Shown here: piece after piece, positions 12,201 through 22,192 of the stretch
How the letters are laid out: each line of letters begins with the position of its first letter
How positions within the stretch are numbered: position 1 is the stretch's first letter
NCBI RefSeq assembly: GCF_036588685.1
Contig: NC_086384.1
Location: 9,624,195 to 9,688,194, forward strand
DNA length: 64,000 bases
Direction of reading: 5' to 3'
From: Mytilus trossulus
Lineage: Eukaryota > Mollusca > Bivalvia > Mytilida > Mytilidae
The notes under the pieces: model-generated
What the model saw: the letters and a program-made list of their open reading frames with translations, nothing else
Told to the model about the DNA's origin: nothing
The model's database searches: none
Position numbers and translations under genes: made by a program

Positions 12201-12744
12201 TGATGACGAAATCCTTAGAACAAGAGCATCTGATGAAATGAGTAACGTTTCTTCCCGATATGAAAGTATTGATGAAAACAGAATGATAACATTAGATAGA
12301 AAAAAAAATCGAACAATTCGAAATAACATACTGAATCTCGATTCACCAATGGCGTCTGATAACACATACTTAGAAGTTGTAGGCGATTATCAATCTTCAG
12401 TTATACCTGAAATACATACTCAGAATTGTACTGAACTATGTGTACAAAACAATGAAAACTCTGATGGTAAATCTAACTCCGAACAATCAATCACAACAAA
12501 TGATTTGAACCAGTCAAATACATCAAACCAAAATATTTTAACGCAGCTAGAGACGTGCAATGCAAACGAGAACTGCAGTTGCATAGCAGAAACAAACACA
12601 GATGCTCACACTCAATATGTGCCCCTGAACAGAAATGAATTAGGTCACTGTCAAAGCTACAGTACATATGAAAATCCGAAAACCGACAAAATTGCACCAC
12701 AAAGAAAAACATTGTCCTTATCTTTAAAAAGATACTCTTGCTGA
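248..12744 (+). CDS. Single V-type Ig-domain transmembrane receptor with tyrosine-motif tail (5 exons)
   Basis: Proposed CDS: join 248-281, 1971-2285, 5810-5869, 6417-6479, 12026-12744, giving 396 residues. All four introns are GT-AG and phase 1, as is usual for Ig-superfamily genes, and all joined frames are open. Residues 1-17 form a signal peptide (MKTFIGAMFIQVACIIA). Residues about 25-115 are a V-set Ig domain with Cys36 (LTC), Trp66 (WYK) and Cys98 in DYGIYWC. Residues 117-157 are a Ser/Thr-rich stalk. Residues about 165-187 are a hydrophobic membrane helix, followed by the basic stop-transfer stretch RKRRRRK. The tail holds SRYESI (Tyr236, fits the ITIM consensus), NTYLEV (Tyr272), TQYVPL (Tyr355) and STYENP (Tyr372, YxN, a Grb2-type SH2 site). 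It is probably a cell-surface receptor signalling through tyrosine phosphorylation; ligand and orthologue are unknown. The start is the only nearby ATG that gives a signal peptide in phase with the Ig exon. Confidence 0.74.
556..806. repeat. Inverted plus direct triplication of an ~80-bp unit
   Basis: The unit at 556-643 (containing ctttcagtaataactgacaa) recurs reverse-complemented at 644-720 and again at 722-806. The first and third copies can pair over about 85 bases. The element lies in intron 1 of the Ig receptor. Confidence 0.8.
1971..2285 (+). CDS. Ig receptor exon 2 (V-set Ig domain)
   Basis: The acceptor is atattacag and the donor aaag|gtaatg, and the exon is phase 1-1. It encodes the whole Ig fold: a LTC beta-strand cysteine, WYK tryptophan, and the J-like DYGIYWCEM motif that marks the second cysteine. 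Confidence 0.8.
2900..3850 (-). mobile_element. Decayed 3' end of the reverse-transcriptase retroelement (minus strand)
   Basis: Segments 2905-3090 and 3455-3850 match, with many changes, the tail and C-terminal coding part of the element at 24477-25800 (for example gaatgtgtc...caacaacccgacc and ttccgatgcaaagac). No open frame survives. It sits in intron 2 of the Ig receptor. Confidence 0.7.
3957..5257. mobile_element. 1.3-kb terminal-inverted-repeat element
   Basis: The left end aaagctagttcacactg pairs with the right end cagtgtgaacctagcttt. The complementarity runs about 37-39 bases with small indels. Inside, ctcgatc/gatcgag-type words recur in both halves. No transposase frame is visible, so this is probably non-autonomous. 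I could not define a target duplication. Confidence 0.7.
5503..5720. repeat. Solo copy of the retroelement 3' tail
   Basis: It matches 24483-24690 closely (gaatgtgtcaaag, tcttcaatgtagcgag, cccgcacccggaggcg). It lies just upstream of exon 3 of the Ig receptor. Confidence 0.8.
5810..5869 (+). CDS. Ig receptor exon 3 (Ser/Thr-rich stalk)
   Basis: A 60-bp phase 1-1 exon between gataacag and g|gtattt. It encodes KTSTSPRHVFTTVSQHITT, a mucin-like stretch. Because it is symmetrical it could be skipped without changing the frame. Confidence 0.6.
6417..6479 (+). CDS. Ig receptor exon 4 (stalk)
   Basis: A 63-bp phase 1-1 exon between tttctacag and g|gtaatg, encoding DEREIFSDGNINSTPFGKET and one more residue. 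It holds a potential N-glycosylation site (NST). It is also skippable in frame. Confidence 0.6.
   Translation: MKEKYLAMEISILLHLAKKQ
8060..8886. mobile_element. 827-bp TIR element with 6-bp target duplication and arrayed terminal motif
   Basis: The ends are gtaggactct and agagtcctac, an exact 10-bp TIR. It is flanked on both sides by atatct (8054-8059 and 8887-8892), a clean 6-bp duplication. Within the first about 130 bases a word like cgctaaagtgcgatgg recurs six times, and its reverse complement recurs about four times in the last about 90 bases. The interior is AT-rich without a convincing ORF, so the element is probably non-autonomous. It is in intron 4 of the Ig receptor. Confidence 0.82.
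9293..10300 (+). mobile_element. Penelope-type (GIY-YIG) element flanked by ~275-bp inverted repeats
   Basis: 9293-9579 and 10027-10300 are near-perfect reverse complements of each other (for example cgacgtcgtcaaggaggttt against aaacctccttgacgacgtcg). Between them lies a partial GIY-YIG endonuclease reading frame. Penelope-like elements are known for terminal repeats in direct or inverted orientation. No reverse-transcriptase core remains, so this is a non-autonomous or deleted copy. Confidence 0.78.
9740..10000 (+). pseudogene. GIY-YIG endonuclease fragment (degenerate)
   Basis: The + strand reads RCGVCG, then MTCKTTNLIYCVTCPGC and HENYIGQTG, the Cys-rich leader and core of a GIY-YIG nuclease as found at the C-terminus of Penelope-like reverse transcriptases. 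The frame stops at an in-frame TAA shortly after VRVHKKNK and lacks a start, so it is a remnant. Confidence 0.7.
10340..11787 (+). repeat. Tandem array of a 441-bp unit with tRNA-like Pol III promoter
   Basis: Four head-to-tail copies have equivalent points at 10341, 10784, 11225 and 11666 (periods 443, 441, 441). Each holds the B-box ggttcgaatcc (10365, 10808, 11249, 11690). Copies 2-4 also hold the upstream A-box-like gtggtctagc(g/a)gg. Copy 1 lacks the A-box region and copy 4 is cut off at a (TA)n run near 11780. This looks like a tRNA-derived SINE that expanded in tandem. Small ORFs inside are by-products. Confidence 0.85.
12026..12744 (+). CDS. Ig receptor exon 5 (membrane helix and cytoplasmic tail)
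   Basis: The acceptor tttaaatttag is followed by a 719-bp exon ending in TGA. The first 30 codons are the end of the stalk and the membrane segment (YVIFAIGFVVVLCASVSC). The rest is a polar, Asn/Ser/Thr-rich tail with no folded domain that I recognise, carrying Tyr236, 272, 279, 355, 369 and 372 of the assembled protein. Confidence 0.75.
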
Positions 12745-14473
12745 GGCTAAATGTGTTAAGAATTCTCTCAAATGTGTAAAATATACCTCATAGTATAGTT
12801 ACACCGACAAAAACCTATCTGTTTTGCTTTTATTTATGCGCTGGTATTGTCATTAGCGGAACCAAGTTCAAGTTGACTTTTAACATCTGTTACACCAGAT
12901 GTAACTTTTAAGGGTCGTGTCCAATGAGTGTAGTTATAATGTAATGTCCGACCCCAGTGATACTACAAATACTATGTATTATAAAATATTTCTAACTAAT
13001 TTTATTAAAACAATATATTGACAAAACCTGATTTAATTTAATGGATTAAATCTTTAAGTTGAACTCGGCGGAAAAAAACACCATCTACAAGGATATATAC
13101 AAACTGATCTGATGCTCCGAAAGTATCGGTGAATTGTCGACTTGTTGGATTGTATATCATTATTGTCTGCTCAATGACTTCAATGAATGCAAGTTCTTGT
13201 ACAACATAAAATTCAGAAGAAGTTAAACGGTCCTGACTGGACTGTTCTTTCTAGATCGAAATTAAATTCAATTAAACAACGAAGGTCATTAAAGTAGTGA
13301 TATAAAAGATGTCGCATTAGTGCCAATGAGACACTTCTTCATCCAAGTCACAATTCGTAAAATTAACTATTATAGGTCAAAGTACGGCTCAACACAAAGT
13401 CTTTGCTCACACCGATTAGCAAGCGTATTTGGAAAAAAAATCATATCTTCACGAGGATTAAGACTCTTTCCGTTAAAATAGCAACCCATCAACATTGTAT
13501 TGTTATGAATATAAATCGTGATACAGATATCTATCAACAAAAGAATCTGTGAATTGTCGTTTTCACGCGATCGTGTGTATTTTGTCTCATCGTTGACTTC
13601 AAGTGTTTTCTATGTACAAAGTACAGTAGAAGTATCGCTATCCAAAAGGGTGAAAAACAACAGGTGCAAGGTTTATCCTACATTAAAAAAAAACAAATGT
13701 AACGGTATGCAAAAAGGTGGTATCATATAACTTATACTCTACAATTAAAATATCGTCCAAATTAGAAAATATATACACGATCAGTGACACATGTACTTGA
13801 AAGTAATAAAAATGAAACATAAAAAATAACAAATAACAAAATCTCAAACTCAAACTCAAAGGAATGTTCAATTCGGATAGTCCCTTTTCAAATGGCAAAA
13901 TCAAACACTCAAACACATCAAACGAATGAAAAGCAACTGTCATAATTCCGCCTTAATATGGCATTTCCTTACGTAGAAAATGGTGGGTTAAACTTCGTTT
14001 TATAGCTAGATTAACTTCTCATTTGTATGACAGTCGCATACAATTCTATTATATACTAAAGCATGTTACATAAATCAAACCAATAACATACATATTGGCA
14101 AAAAAATAATAAGTAAACAAAATTCGTGATCGACACCATGTAATTTCACTCAGACTAATGATAACGGAGAAGTTTTCTCCATGTTAAAGTATTCACTCTG
14201 ACTTTAAGGAAAAGGATGGCAATATTATACTCATATGATATTGTTCTAAAATTTGAGACATTATATCCTGTCTAACAATTACTTATTTGTTTGCAACCAA
14301 TATTGGCTGATTAATGTACATTATGAAAAGAATACCGATACTTTGTCCAGTTTGAATGATTTGTTTATACTTCAAGTCACTTTGTTTCGCAAACAAACAA
14401 AAATACTGTGTTTTTTTTATTTTTATTCATGGGATATCAATTGTTGGTTGGAGAAGGACGAAAGATATAAGAG

Positions 14474-14900
14474 TCAATTTAATAAATAGAAAATAAAACT
14501 CACAACGACATGGCTAAAAATAAAAAAAGACAAACAAACAAATAATAGTACACAAGAAACAACATAGAAAACTAAAGACTGAGCAACACGAACCCCACCA
14601 AAAACTGGGTTGATCTCAGTTGCTGCAGAATGGTAAGCAGATCCGGCTCTACGTGTGGCACCCGTTGTGTTGCTCATGTTATTACAAACCCAGTAAATAG
14701 TCTACTTTGGTAGGTTACATTCATGAAAAGCGAAGGAGATTGTAGTTACGACGTAAGAAACATATCCGATAACATCTGTAAAATTGTTATTCCATAACAG
14801 TGAATGACGTCCGTAAAATTTTCGGAGGGATGATTTCAACTTCACCATTTTGAACTCTTGATTTAATAACTTCCTAGTGAGCAGCAATCCTCTATCAAGA
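14474..14900 (-). pseudogene. C-terminal fragment of a reverse-transcriptase element
   Basis: The minus strand at 14887-14780 reads LLTRKLLNQEF and LKSSLRKFYGRH, a motif run I recognise from the C-terminal part of a common metazoan RT element family (the same family type as YDKRDDF...YGVYISQL at 25120-25800). At 14677-14474 it reads MSNTTGATRRAGSAY, as in the 3' end of the same elements. The frames are broken and the catalytic core is absent. Confidence 0.65.
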
Positions 14901-17657
14901 AAAGAGGAAACACAATTTCAAATGTTAAACGAAGTACAATTTTCTCTAGGCTTGTAAGCAGGATTTAATAAAACCATGAAATAAAATATCCATGGAAAAA
15001 ATAGTTTTTAACCTACGGAAATTGGAAATATGTATATATTAAATAAGAAACACAGTTAACATTCAATATAACGAAAATTTCATAGTTAAAACTTTGTTTT
15101 TAGACCTTGAGTATATTTCTATAAAGGTTGAAATTCATACGTAAATGTAGGTCACGGCCGTCACTAAGCTAACCGAGATATTGCTTGTTAATCTATATCG
15201 CGTATGCGGCGTTATTGTCGGTTGGTCTGTTAATTGGGTTGTTATATGTTTGTTAAGAGTAGAACGCACAATTTAATATCAAAGTCTGCTGAATAGACAG
15301 TTTTTGTGGCATATTATCAGAACCAAATAAAAAAAAACGAAAAGTGTCTGACAAAATGATGTCTATCATACATTGTACAATATTTTCCACTTGGAAAAAC
15401 ATTTCATAGTCTGTCCAGTTGTTAGTAAAACTAAAAGGCGTCGGCCAAGTATGTGGTATGTGTCCTTATACGAATATCATATGTTTGGATAAATGGCGAA
15501 AAAAACAACATTTAAAGATGTCATTTAAAGGACACAAAATAGTAATTTGGTTTTAAAAATTAAATTGACGTCAGGAAATATTTCATAATTGTTATGCATC
15601 GTGAGTTATACCGCATTTTAGTGAATACAAGGAGAATAAAGTCTGTTAATGGGTTATACAATTTAAATTGCGTTAATTAAGATATATTTAGCCTTGACAA
15701 TAGTTGCGTTACCTTTATATTTTACCATTTAAAAAGTTAAGAATGATATGTACCTTAGAGAAATCAAATTAAATGAAGAAGTAAACATCGGATAACTGCA
15801 AGTTCTTGTAAATGTTCACAAGCATTTGTCTCAGAAAAAAATCACATCTCTGTACTTGAAAGTGAGATTAATGTACAGATATAAACAAAAATATGAGACA
15901 AATCCATGCGTGGATGATAAATAAATATCAGGAAATTGAACGTCACTGTAACAACTATTGTATTGTAGTGATACAAATCAGTATAATCTCAGTCTGGTTT
16001 GTTCTCTGGGTTTGTTGTTATATTTATATCATATCTTAATATTTGTATATTACACTGAGTTACTTGTAAATATTATTTTTATCCATTTGTATGTCATTCT
16101 ATTCTACTATATAAATAATAGTGCAGTGTAAGCGTATGGTGGATACTCTTCTGTAATAATTCGATTGGTTTAATGGATTTTATTTGAGTAGGCATGAGTA
16201 TTTTTCGCAAAACGTTCAATCCCATATGCAGAGTAATCGATCCTTTGGAGATTGCAAGTATTCTTGAGTTATTCTTCCAAATGGGTTTAAATGTTTCTAT
16301 ACGTGTGCATAGATATGAATGTTTTTTTACTTATATATGTAGATAATAAAACATTTTCATTTGATTAATTCATGTTTTGAAAAAATATCTTATGAGTATG
16401 CATTAAAGAAATAAATTTATAGATTATAGATCAGTTCCCAGTTAAACACGAAGTAAGGTAATGCAAATCTCTCGCGTCAATACACCAGAATGCCCTCATG
16501 GTCATCGCAAAGTAAAAATGACAATATAGTGCAACATTTAGTAAGATCATTTTTATTCTGTATTTCTTTGCATTGTATTTTATTGAAGGGTGTGTCACTT
16601 TTCTATAGCGTGATATGGATTGGGATTTATATGAACTTATTATTAACATTTTTAATCAGTCTTATATATTGTGTCTGTTCAAAGTCTGCAAAATATATGA
16701 ATCTTTCATGTGTTTCAATTCAGCTTGGTAAATTCCTTGCGTTTCCTGATATGCATTGACTTTTCTACTTTGTCATCATTGTCATTTTCTGCCTAAGGAA
16801 ATGTCTGTACCAAGGAGGGAATATGACAGTTGTTTTCTAATCGTTAGTTAGACGTGGTTCTAATCAATAAATTGACATGAGTATTTTTTGATGTGTTGGA
16901 TGCTGTTTAACTTCAATGTGTAACAAAACGAATATTTTCCCCTGGATATCACATCAAATGCATAATATTGTATTTACTGGTTACTAATGAAGATTACAAA
17001 TTGGTGTCATTCATAACAACGAAACAGATTCCACCTGATATCTGCGACCATTCTTTAACCATTATTGGATGAAATTTATACGACTGCTAAAACTGTAAAT
17101 TCATAAATTATTGCAAAAAATGAGACAGGGTTAACAGGCCAAAAATTTCACCTCGCAGTTTGAATTTTTTTTATATGATGATCAAAATATTGGATGCAAG
17201 TAAATTCAACCAACTTGTCATTTTGTGCACATTTCGTATGTGTACCATATGTATAAATGTATCAATGATTAACCCGCCTTTTTATATATCATTTATCGAC
17301 GGTAGAAAAAGATAATTACACCGCTGGATCCAGTACGCTGAATTGTTTTGCCAGACATGTATAGTTTTTATGATAAAAATATATTTAAAAAGTTATACAA
17401 TGAAACATACTGACCTTGCAATATTTTTCTCGATAACACCTGATTTATAGACTTGAGCCAACCCTATTAACAGAACAACAGTCCATATAGCCGCATACTC
17501 AATATAGGTGAACCGACCAATCTTCTCCGTAAGGCGAGTGACGGCGCTGTAGTTCCTTATATTAAAATCTTGAATCTGTTAACATGTGAATATAATACGT
17601 GAAACCACTTATTAGAATCAATAAATGATGTTCTGCATTTAGATATACTAGAACACA

Positions 17658-17673
17658 CCCGCGAAATCGCGGG
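17658..17673. repeat. GC-rich perfect hairpin
   Basis: cccgcgaaatcgcggg forms a 6-bp stem with a 4-base loop. It stands out in AT-rich DNA and directly precedes a duplicated repeat, so it may mark an element end. Confidence 0.6.
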
Positions 17674-17733
17674 CATTTAGAGCGTAGTTGAAAGTATGTA
17701 AAGTGTTGTTGGAAGAATTATGTAAAATATTGA

Positions 17734-18019
17734 ATGACTGGAGAATTTCAGCAAAAGTTTCATAAGTCAAAGGTTAATAGGGACAGGAAAATGTTGTTTT
17801 TTTTTGTATCCCTCCTCCTTTATTTCCAAAATTCCAAATTTGGGTTTTCTATCAATTTCAATATGAACATAATACATTTAGTGGGGGATTTCAGCAAAAG
17901 TATCATAAGTCATAGGTTATGGGGACAGGAAAATGTTTTTTTTTATATCCCTCCTCCTTTATTTCCAAAATTCCCATTTTTAGGTTTTCTATCAATTTCA
18001 ATATGAACATAATACATTG
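17734..18019. repeat. Two tandem copies of a ~143-bp unit
   Basis: atttcagcaaaagt at 17745 recurs at 17888. Both units continue through ggacaggaaaatg, a T-run, ccctcctcctttatttccaa and ccaatttca-like sequence to aacataatacatt. A shorter third piece is at about 18550. Confidence 0.85.
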
Positions 18020-18049
18020 ATTTTGTTATAAACACTTAAGTGAGGAGCC

Positions 18050-18520
18050 TGTAATACAGTGGTTGTCGTTTGTTTATGTGTTAAATATTTGTCTTTCATT
18101 CATTTTTTGTACATGAATAAGGGAGCTACCATTTGAACTTCATGGGAAGCTAGGATGAAAAATTTTGTCCTGCCTTTTTTTAGCTGTAATCTCTGTCCTT
18201 TAGTTTTTTCTGACTTTTTTTTTTGCAAGTGTCTCATCCTGCATTTTTTTTTTACTCAAAACTCCTGTCCTGCCTTTTTTTCAAATTTCATCCTAGCCCC
18301 CACATAAAAATCAAATGGTAGCTCCCTAAGGCCGCTAGTTTTCTGGTTTGGATTGTGTTACCTTGTCAATTCGTGGACTTTTAAAGCGGATTATGCGGTA
18401 TGGGCTTTGCTCGTTGTTGAAGGTCATACGGTGACCTATAGTTGTTAATTTCTGTGTCATTTTGGTCTCTTGTGAAGAGTTGTCTCAAAATTGCTATCAT
18501 ACAACATCTTCTTTTTTTGT
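18050..18520 (+). repeat. Dispersed mussel repeat (retroelement tail), split by a MITE
   Basis: It contains tggttgtcgtttgtttatgtg, ggtatgggctttgctcgttg and the end ttgctatcatacaacatctt. The same ordered blocks occur at 30330-30600, 38830-39085, 42860-43010 and 63480-63870. Confidence 0.75.
18121..18326. mobile_element. PIF/Harbinger-like MITE with TAA duplication
   Basis: The TIR is gggagctaccatttga on the left and tcaaatggtagctccc on the right. Flanking TAA occurs at 18118-18120 and 18327-18329. It interrupts a dispersed repeat (18050-18520): deleting the MITE and one TAA restores the uninterrupted order seen at 38830-39085. A 3-bp TWA duplication is typical of PIF/Harbinger. Confidence 0.82.
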
Positions 18521-19479
18521 AATCAATGAATTTTGTAAAAGATTTAATAACTGGAGAATTTCAGAAAAGGTATCAAAAGTTTACATTGTTAGCGCCTATC
18601 TGTATATTATGAAAATTCAATACTATATAAATATAGTGTATTTACTTTCAATTTTAAGTTAACTAATCGATCCCTGGTGGTCATTGATATAGTATACATG
18701 TATACAGACCCTCTCTATTTAATAAACTATGTGACTGCCGTGGATAGTAAATTTGAAAATGATAGCAGATAGAATTCTTCAACTGCAGTATACAGAAAAA
18801 CGCAAACCGGAAGTCTAATCAGACTTAAAATTTCGTCCAATGACGGGACAATATCCGGATGCCTTTTTTCTTGTTTTTCTCCCAAAATAACTCAATCTAA
18901 ATAATCATATGAATGGATGACAAATGCGACTATGCACTGTACCTAAAGGACACAGAGGCGTGTTGATTAATTTATTGTGGAAAGAAGAAAAGCGACACCA
19001 AAAATTAGGTCTTCTCGTTTAATAGTATAGATAAAAATGAACACATGTGCAATGATTTTGGATTTGCGTATGAGTTGTTCAACTGTATAGGTGAGATATG
19101 AAATTGTTTATTAATCAGAATATGCGCCATTATCGCTATTTTGTGCATGTTTCCTTTGATCTAATTTATCATAATTTTTCATATTATGCTACTCGCTTGA
19201 AATGGAAAATTATCACTAGAAACTAAGGAAGCACACGGCGTTGTTAATGGAAATGTCAGGAATAGGGTAAAATAGCGATAAAGAGATTACCATTGGTCAT
19301 CTCAACTCAATTTCTTTTCTCGCTTTCGCCGTACTGGCGCAAGAAAGAAAATCAATTTCAAAGAATTGTCCATTAGATTGACACAGAGGTTGTTCGCTGT
19401 GAAAGGTTTTTTTTTCTTTTTCCTTATAAGTGTTATACTTTTATTAGATCATGTATAATAACAGTAGAAAAATCAATCA

Positions 19480-19930
19480 AAAAAAAATAAAAACGGAAAA
19501 TTTTCCCGAAATTTTCATTGTTCTAATAAACTCAAAATCGTTCAATTTTTTTGATGTCATGTTTTGAATTCCCTCATCTGCGCAGAAATCTACAATGTAC
19601 TTCCTTTTCCCGGTTTCTTTTGTATGAAACTTTGAGTAAAATATATGTATAAAACTTAAATAACGTCACAACTAAAATCCCTAACAACAGAACCAAAACC
19701 GGAAACGTCACGGTATTTCCGTTTGTTTTGTTTTTTTTTAAATATTTAAGTTACAAAAAAATAATTCATACAGACTTCGTCCCCATTTACAGTTAATGCC
19801 TGCCTCATATTATTTTTATGTAACATAATATGGGGACGAAGTCCCCTATTACAGTAGAAAATTCAATAAAAAAAAAAATTGAAATCGGGGAAAATTTCCC
19901 GAATTTTTCATTGTACTAATCAACACACAC
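19480..19930. repeat. Diverged repeat shared with 31980-32320
   Basis: tctgcgcagaaatctac, gtcacaactaaaatccctaa, caacagaaccaaaa and gtatttccgttt recur in the same order at 32030-32280. Ends of about 70 bp (acagtagaaa...ttttcccgaa) are also repeated inside, and ttcgtccccat/atggggacgaa form an inverted pair at 19780-19845. Confidence 0.7.
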
Positions 19931-20844
19931 TTCTATTTTTTTCAATATAAAATACTCAATGGAGTAAGTATGAGTAGCATAACAGCCTTCCATTCAAAAA
20001 GAAAAACATTAGACATGTGCTCTAAACCTGTTTCATTTAAATGACTATGGTCATGTGTGCAAGCTTTTGTATTTCTCAATAATTACGTTAGATGTATGTT
20101 TCATTATAATACTTTATTTTAATTGGCTGAATGCATATCACATGTTATTCCGTAAGCAATTCCATCACTCAATAAAACTTTTCATTCATGATAACACGTG
20201 GTCCCACAATAAAGTGCACAGGTGAATAAAATACAAAAATTATAAAATTCGTATTTTCATGATCATAGCTAAAAAATGGAATTATAAGTATTGAATGCTT
20301 CTTTTTGTAACTTTATTAGGTTGTAAAATTGTTGACCGTGCGCACATTTTTAGTTTGAAGCGCTTCCGCGATCCATACAATGTACTTCGATCAACTCTTT
20401 TACATTCCAATAAATTTACAAAAACAAGCATTCAAGTCTTAATTGAATACAGAAAGCTCAGCAATCACATGACATGAGTTATTCAAATAAGCAGTCACTA
20501 ATGAGTAACTTATTTGACTATAGGTTTAAAATTATGATATTCATAGTCGGAGTTCGTACGGTATACATCATACAATAACATACATGAAGAAAAAAAATGT
20601 TTATCTTCTAAAAAGATTTATAGAAGTCAGAAGAATAATTTTTCTCACTTTGGCCTTACTGGCTCTCAATCAAATCCCTTAGTGAGGTTGTTAAAAAAAT
20701 GTTAACCATTACACAGTAAATAAATCCCAAACTTCCTTTTTTTGGTATTGAACCTTCTCAGTAAATTTCATATAGATATATTCTTTAAAACTGAAGTTAT
20801 TATCCAGAAACCAAATAAGTCATTGCATCATTTATCACTAATAT

Positions 20845-21025
20845 GTAAATTCAGAAATTATTGCGTGCATTTATTATTGCGATTTTTACTTTTAAGATTT
20901 TGAGAGAAAATGCTGTTTAATTCATATAAAACATTTCAAAATGCGAGTTTAAATTATTGCGTTTGCAACTCTGTCACAATTTTCCCAATAATAAAAACTT
21001 CGCATTAATTTCTGAATTTACAGTA
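20845..21025. mobile_element. Short MITE with ~22-bp TIR
   Basis: tgtaaattcagaaattattgcg on the left pairs with cgcattaatttctgaatttaca on the right (one gap). The interior is AT-rich and non-coding. Confidence 0.65.
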
Positions 21026-21079
21026 CATATAAATGATAAAAAATAACATTTAATACAAGTTGCATCATTTACATATTAG

Positions 21080-21385
21080 TGATAAACAAGAATGTGTCCA
21101 CAGTACAGAGATGCCCCACTCGCACTATCATTTTCTATGTTTACTGGACTGATAAATTGGACTAAATTCTCTAATTTGGCATTGAAATTAGTAGGATCCT
21201 ATCAAAGGGAACATTTATACTAAGTTTCAAGTTGATTGGACTTCAACTTTATCAAAAAGTACCTCGACCAAAAAACTTTAACCTAAAGTGTAACACACGG
21301 ACGGACGAACGAACAGACAGAGGGACAAACGGATGCACAGACCAGAAAACATAATTCCCCTCTACTATCGTAGGTGGGGCATAAA
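21080..21385 (+). repeat. Dispersed bivalve repeat
   Basis: The ordered words atgccccactcgcactatc, tttcaagttgattggacttc, ggacggacgaacgaac and tactatcgtaggtggggcat match a repeat I recognise from bivalve introns. It is non-coding. Confidence 0.6.
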
Positions 21386-21576
21386 AATAACATTTAATTC
21401 AAGTTGCATCATACAAAATTAAACAATATTTATGAAAGTTAAAAATATTTGTCACTAGACAAAAAGTTTATCAACATTTCAATAAATCATTTAACAAATA
21501 TACAATTATCTTTACAATTTACATCAAATCTAATATCAAATACAATTGTAAAATATCTTTTGTATATCACTTTCAG

Positions 21577-22192
21577 GAGTTGGCGTAATAGTAGGAGCAG
21601 CTACCAACAAAGTGCTCGATTTAAACATCATGAACAAAGATTGCAGAAAATGCAAAAACAAAAACGTAAAAAAACACAAATGCCAAAGAAACCATGCTGG
21701 TTCTTCCAAAAGCATGGAAGCTGCTGCCGCAGTTACCATGTTTAAGAGGTCGGAGGAAAAGGGACTCAGATACACCACCCTTATAGGAGATGATGACTCC
21801 ACCACTCTTTTTCATGTTCGGAAAAATCTTAAGTACCAAATAACAAAGTGGAGTGACATACAACACACAAAAAGGTCCCTTTATGGCCAACTGCTGAATT
21901 TGAAAAAAAAAAACAACCAATGTACTGACATGGTTGTTGCATATTTCAAAAGGCTTTTCACACATGCACTCTATCAGAATAAGGACAAACCAGAGCAACT
22001 TGGATCAACATTTAGATCAATACCTATGCATGCATTTGGTGATCATATCCAATGTGGAAATTGGTGCAAATACAGCATACACCCTACCACATACAGACAC
22101 ACTGGTCTCCCAAGGGGAAAACCGTTAACGGACAACCTACTGAAAGACAAACTGACTTCCTTGTTTGACGTCTATGCAAATAATGCAGACAG
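21577..22192 (+). CDS. Transposase-exonuclease exon A (Mutator-like core)
   Basis: The acceptor is atcactttcag and the donor AG|gtaaca (phase 2). It contains a CxxC pair (DCRKC), the SSKSMEAAAAVTMF stretch and GDDDSTT, an acidic cluster typical of this transposase family. It enters in phase 1, so an upstream exon must exist. Confidence 0.75.

Larger units (their letters stand above)
12745..21576. other. Gene-free stretch with dispersed repeats
   Basis: No exon is supported here. It holds an ATTAAA at 13004-13009 that could serve the Ig receptor transcript, a repeat of the 'gccaatgagacacttc' type at 13300-13430, retroelement fragments at 14474-14900, a duplicated unit at 17734-18019, a MITE at 18121-18326, and a diverged repeat at 19480-19930. 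Upstream exons of the transposase-exonuclease gene should lie in or beyond this stretch but I did not find them. Confidence 0.5.
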
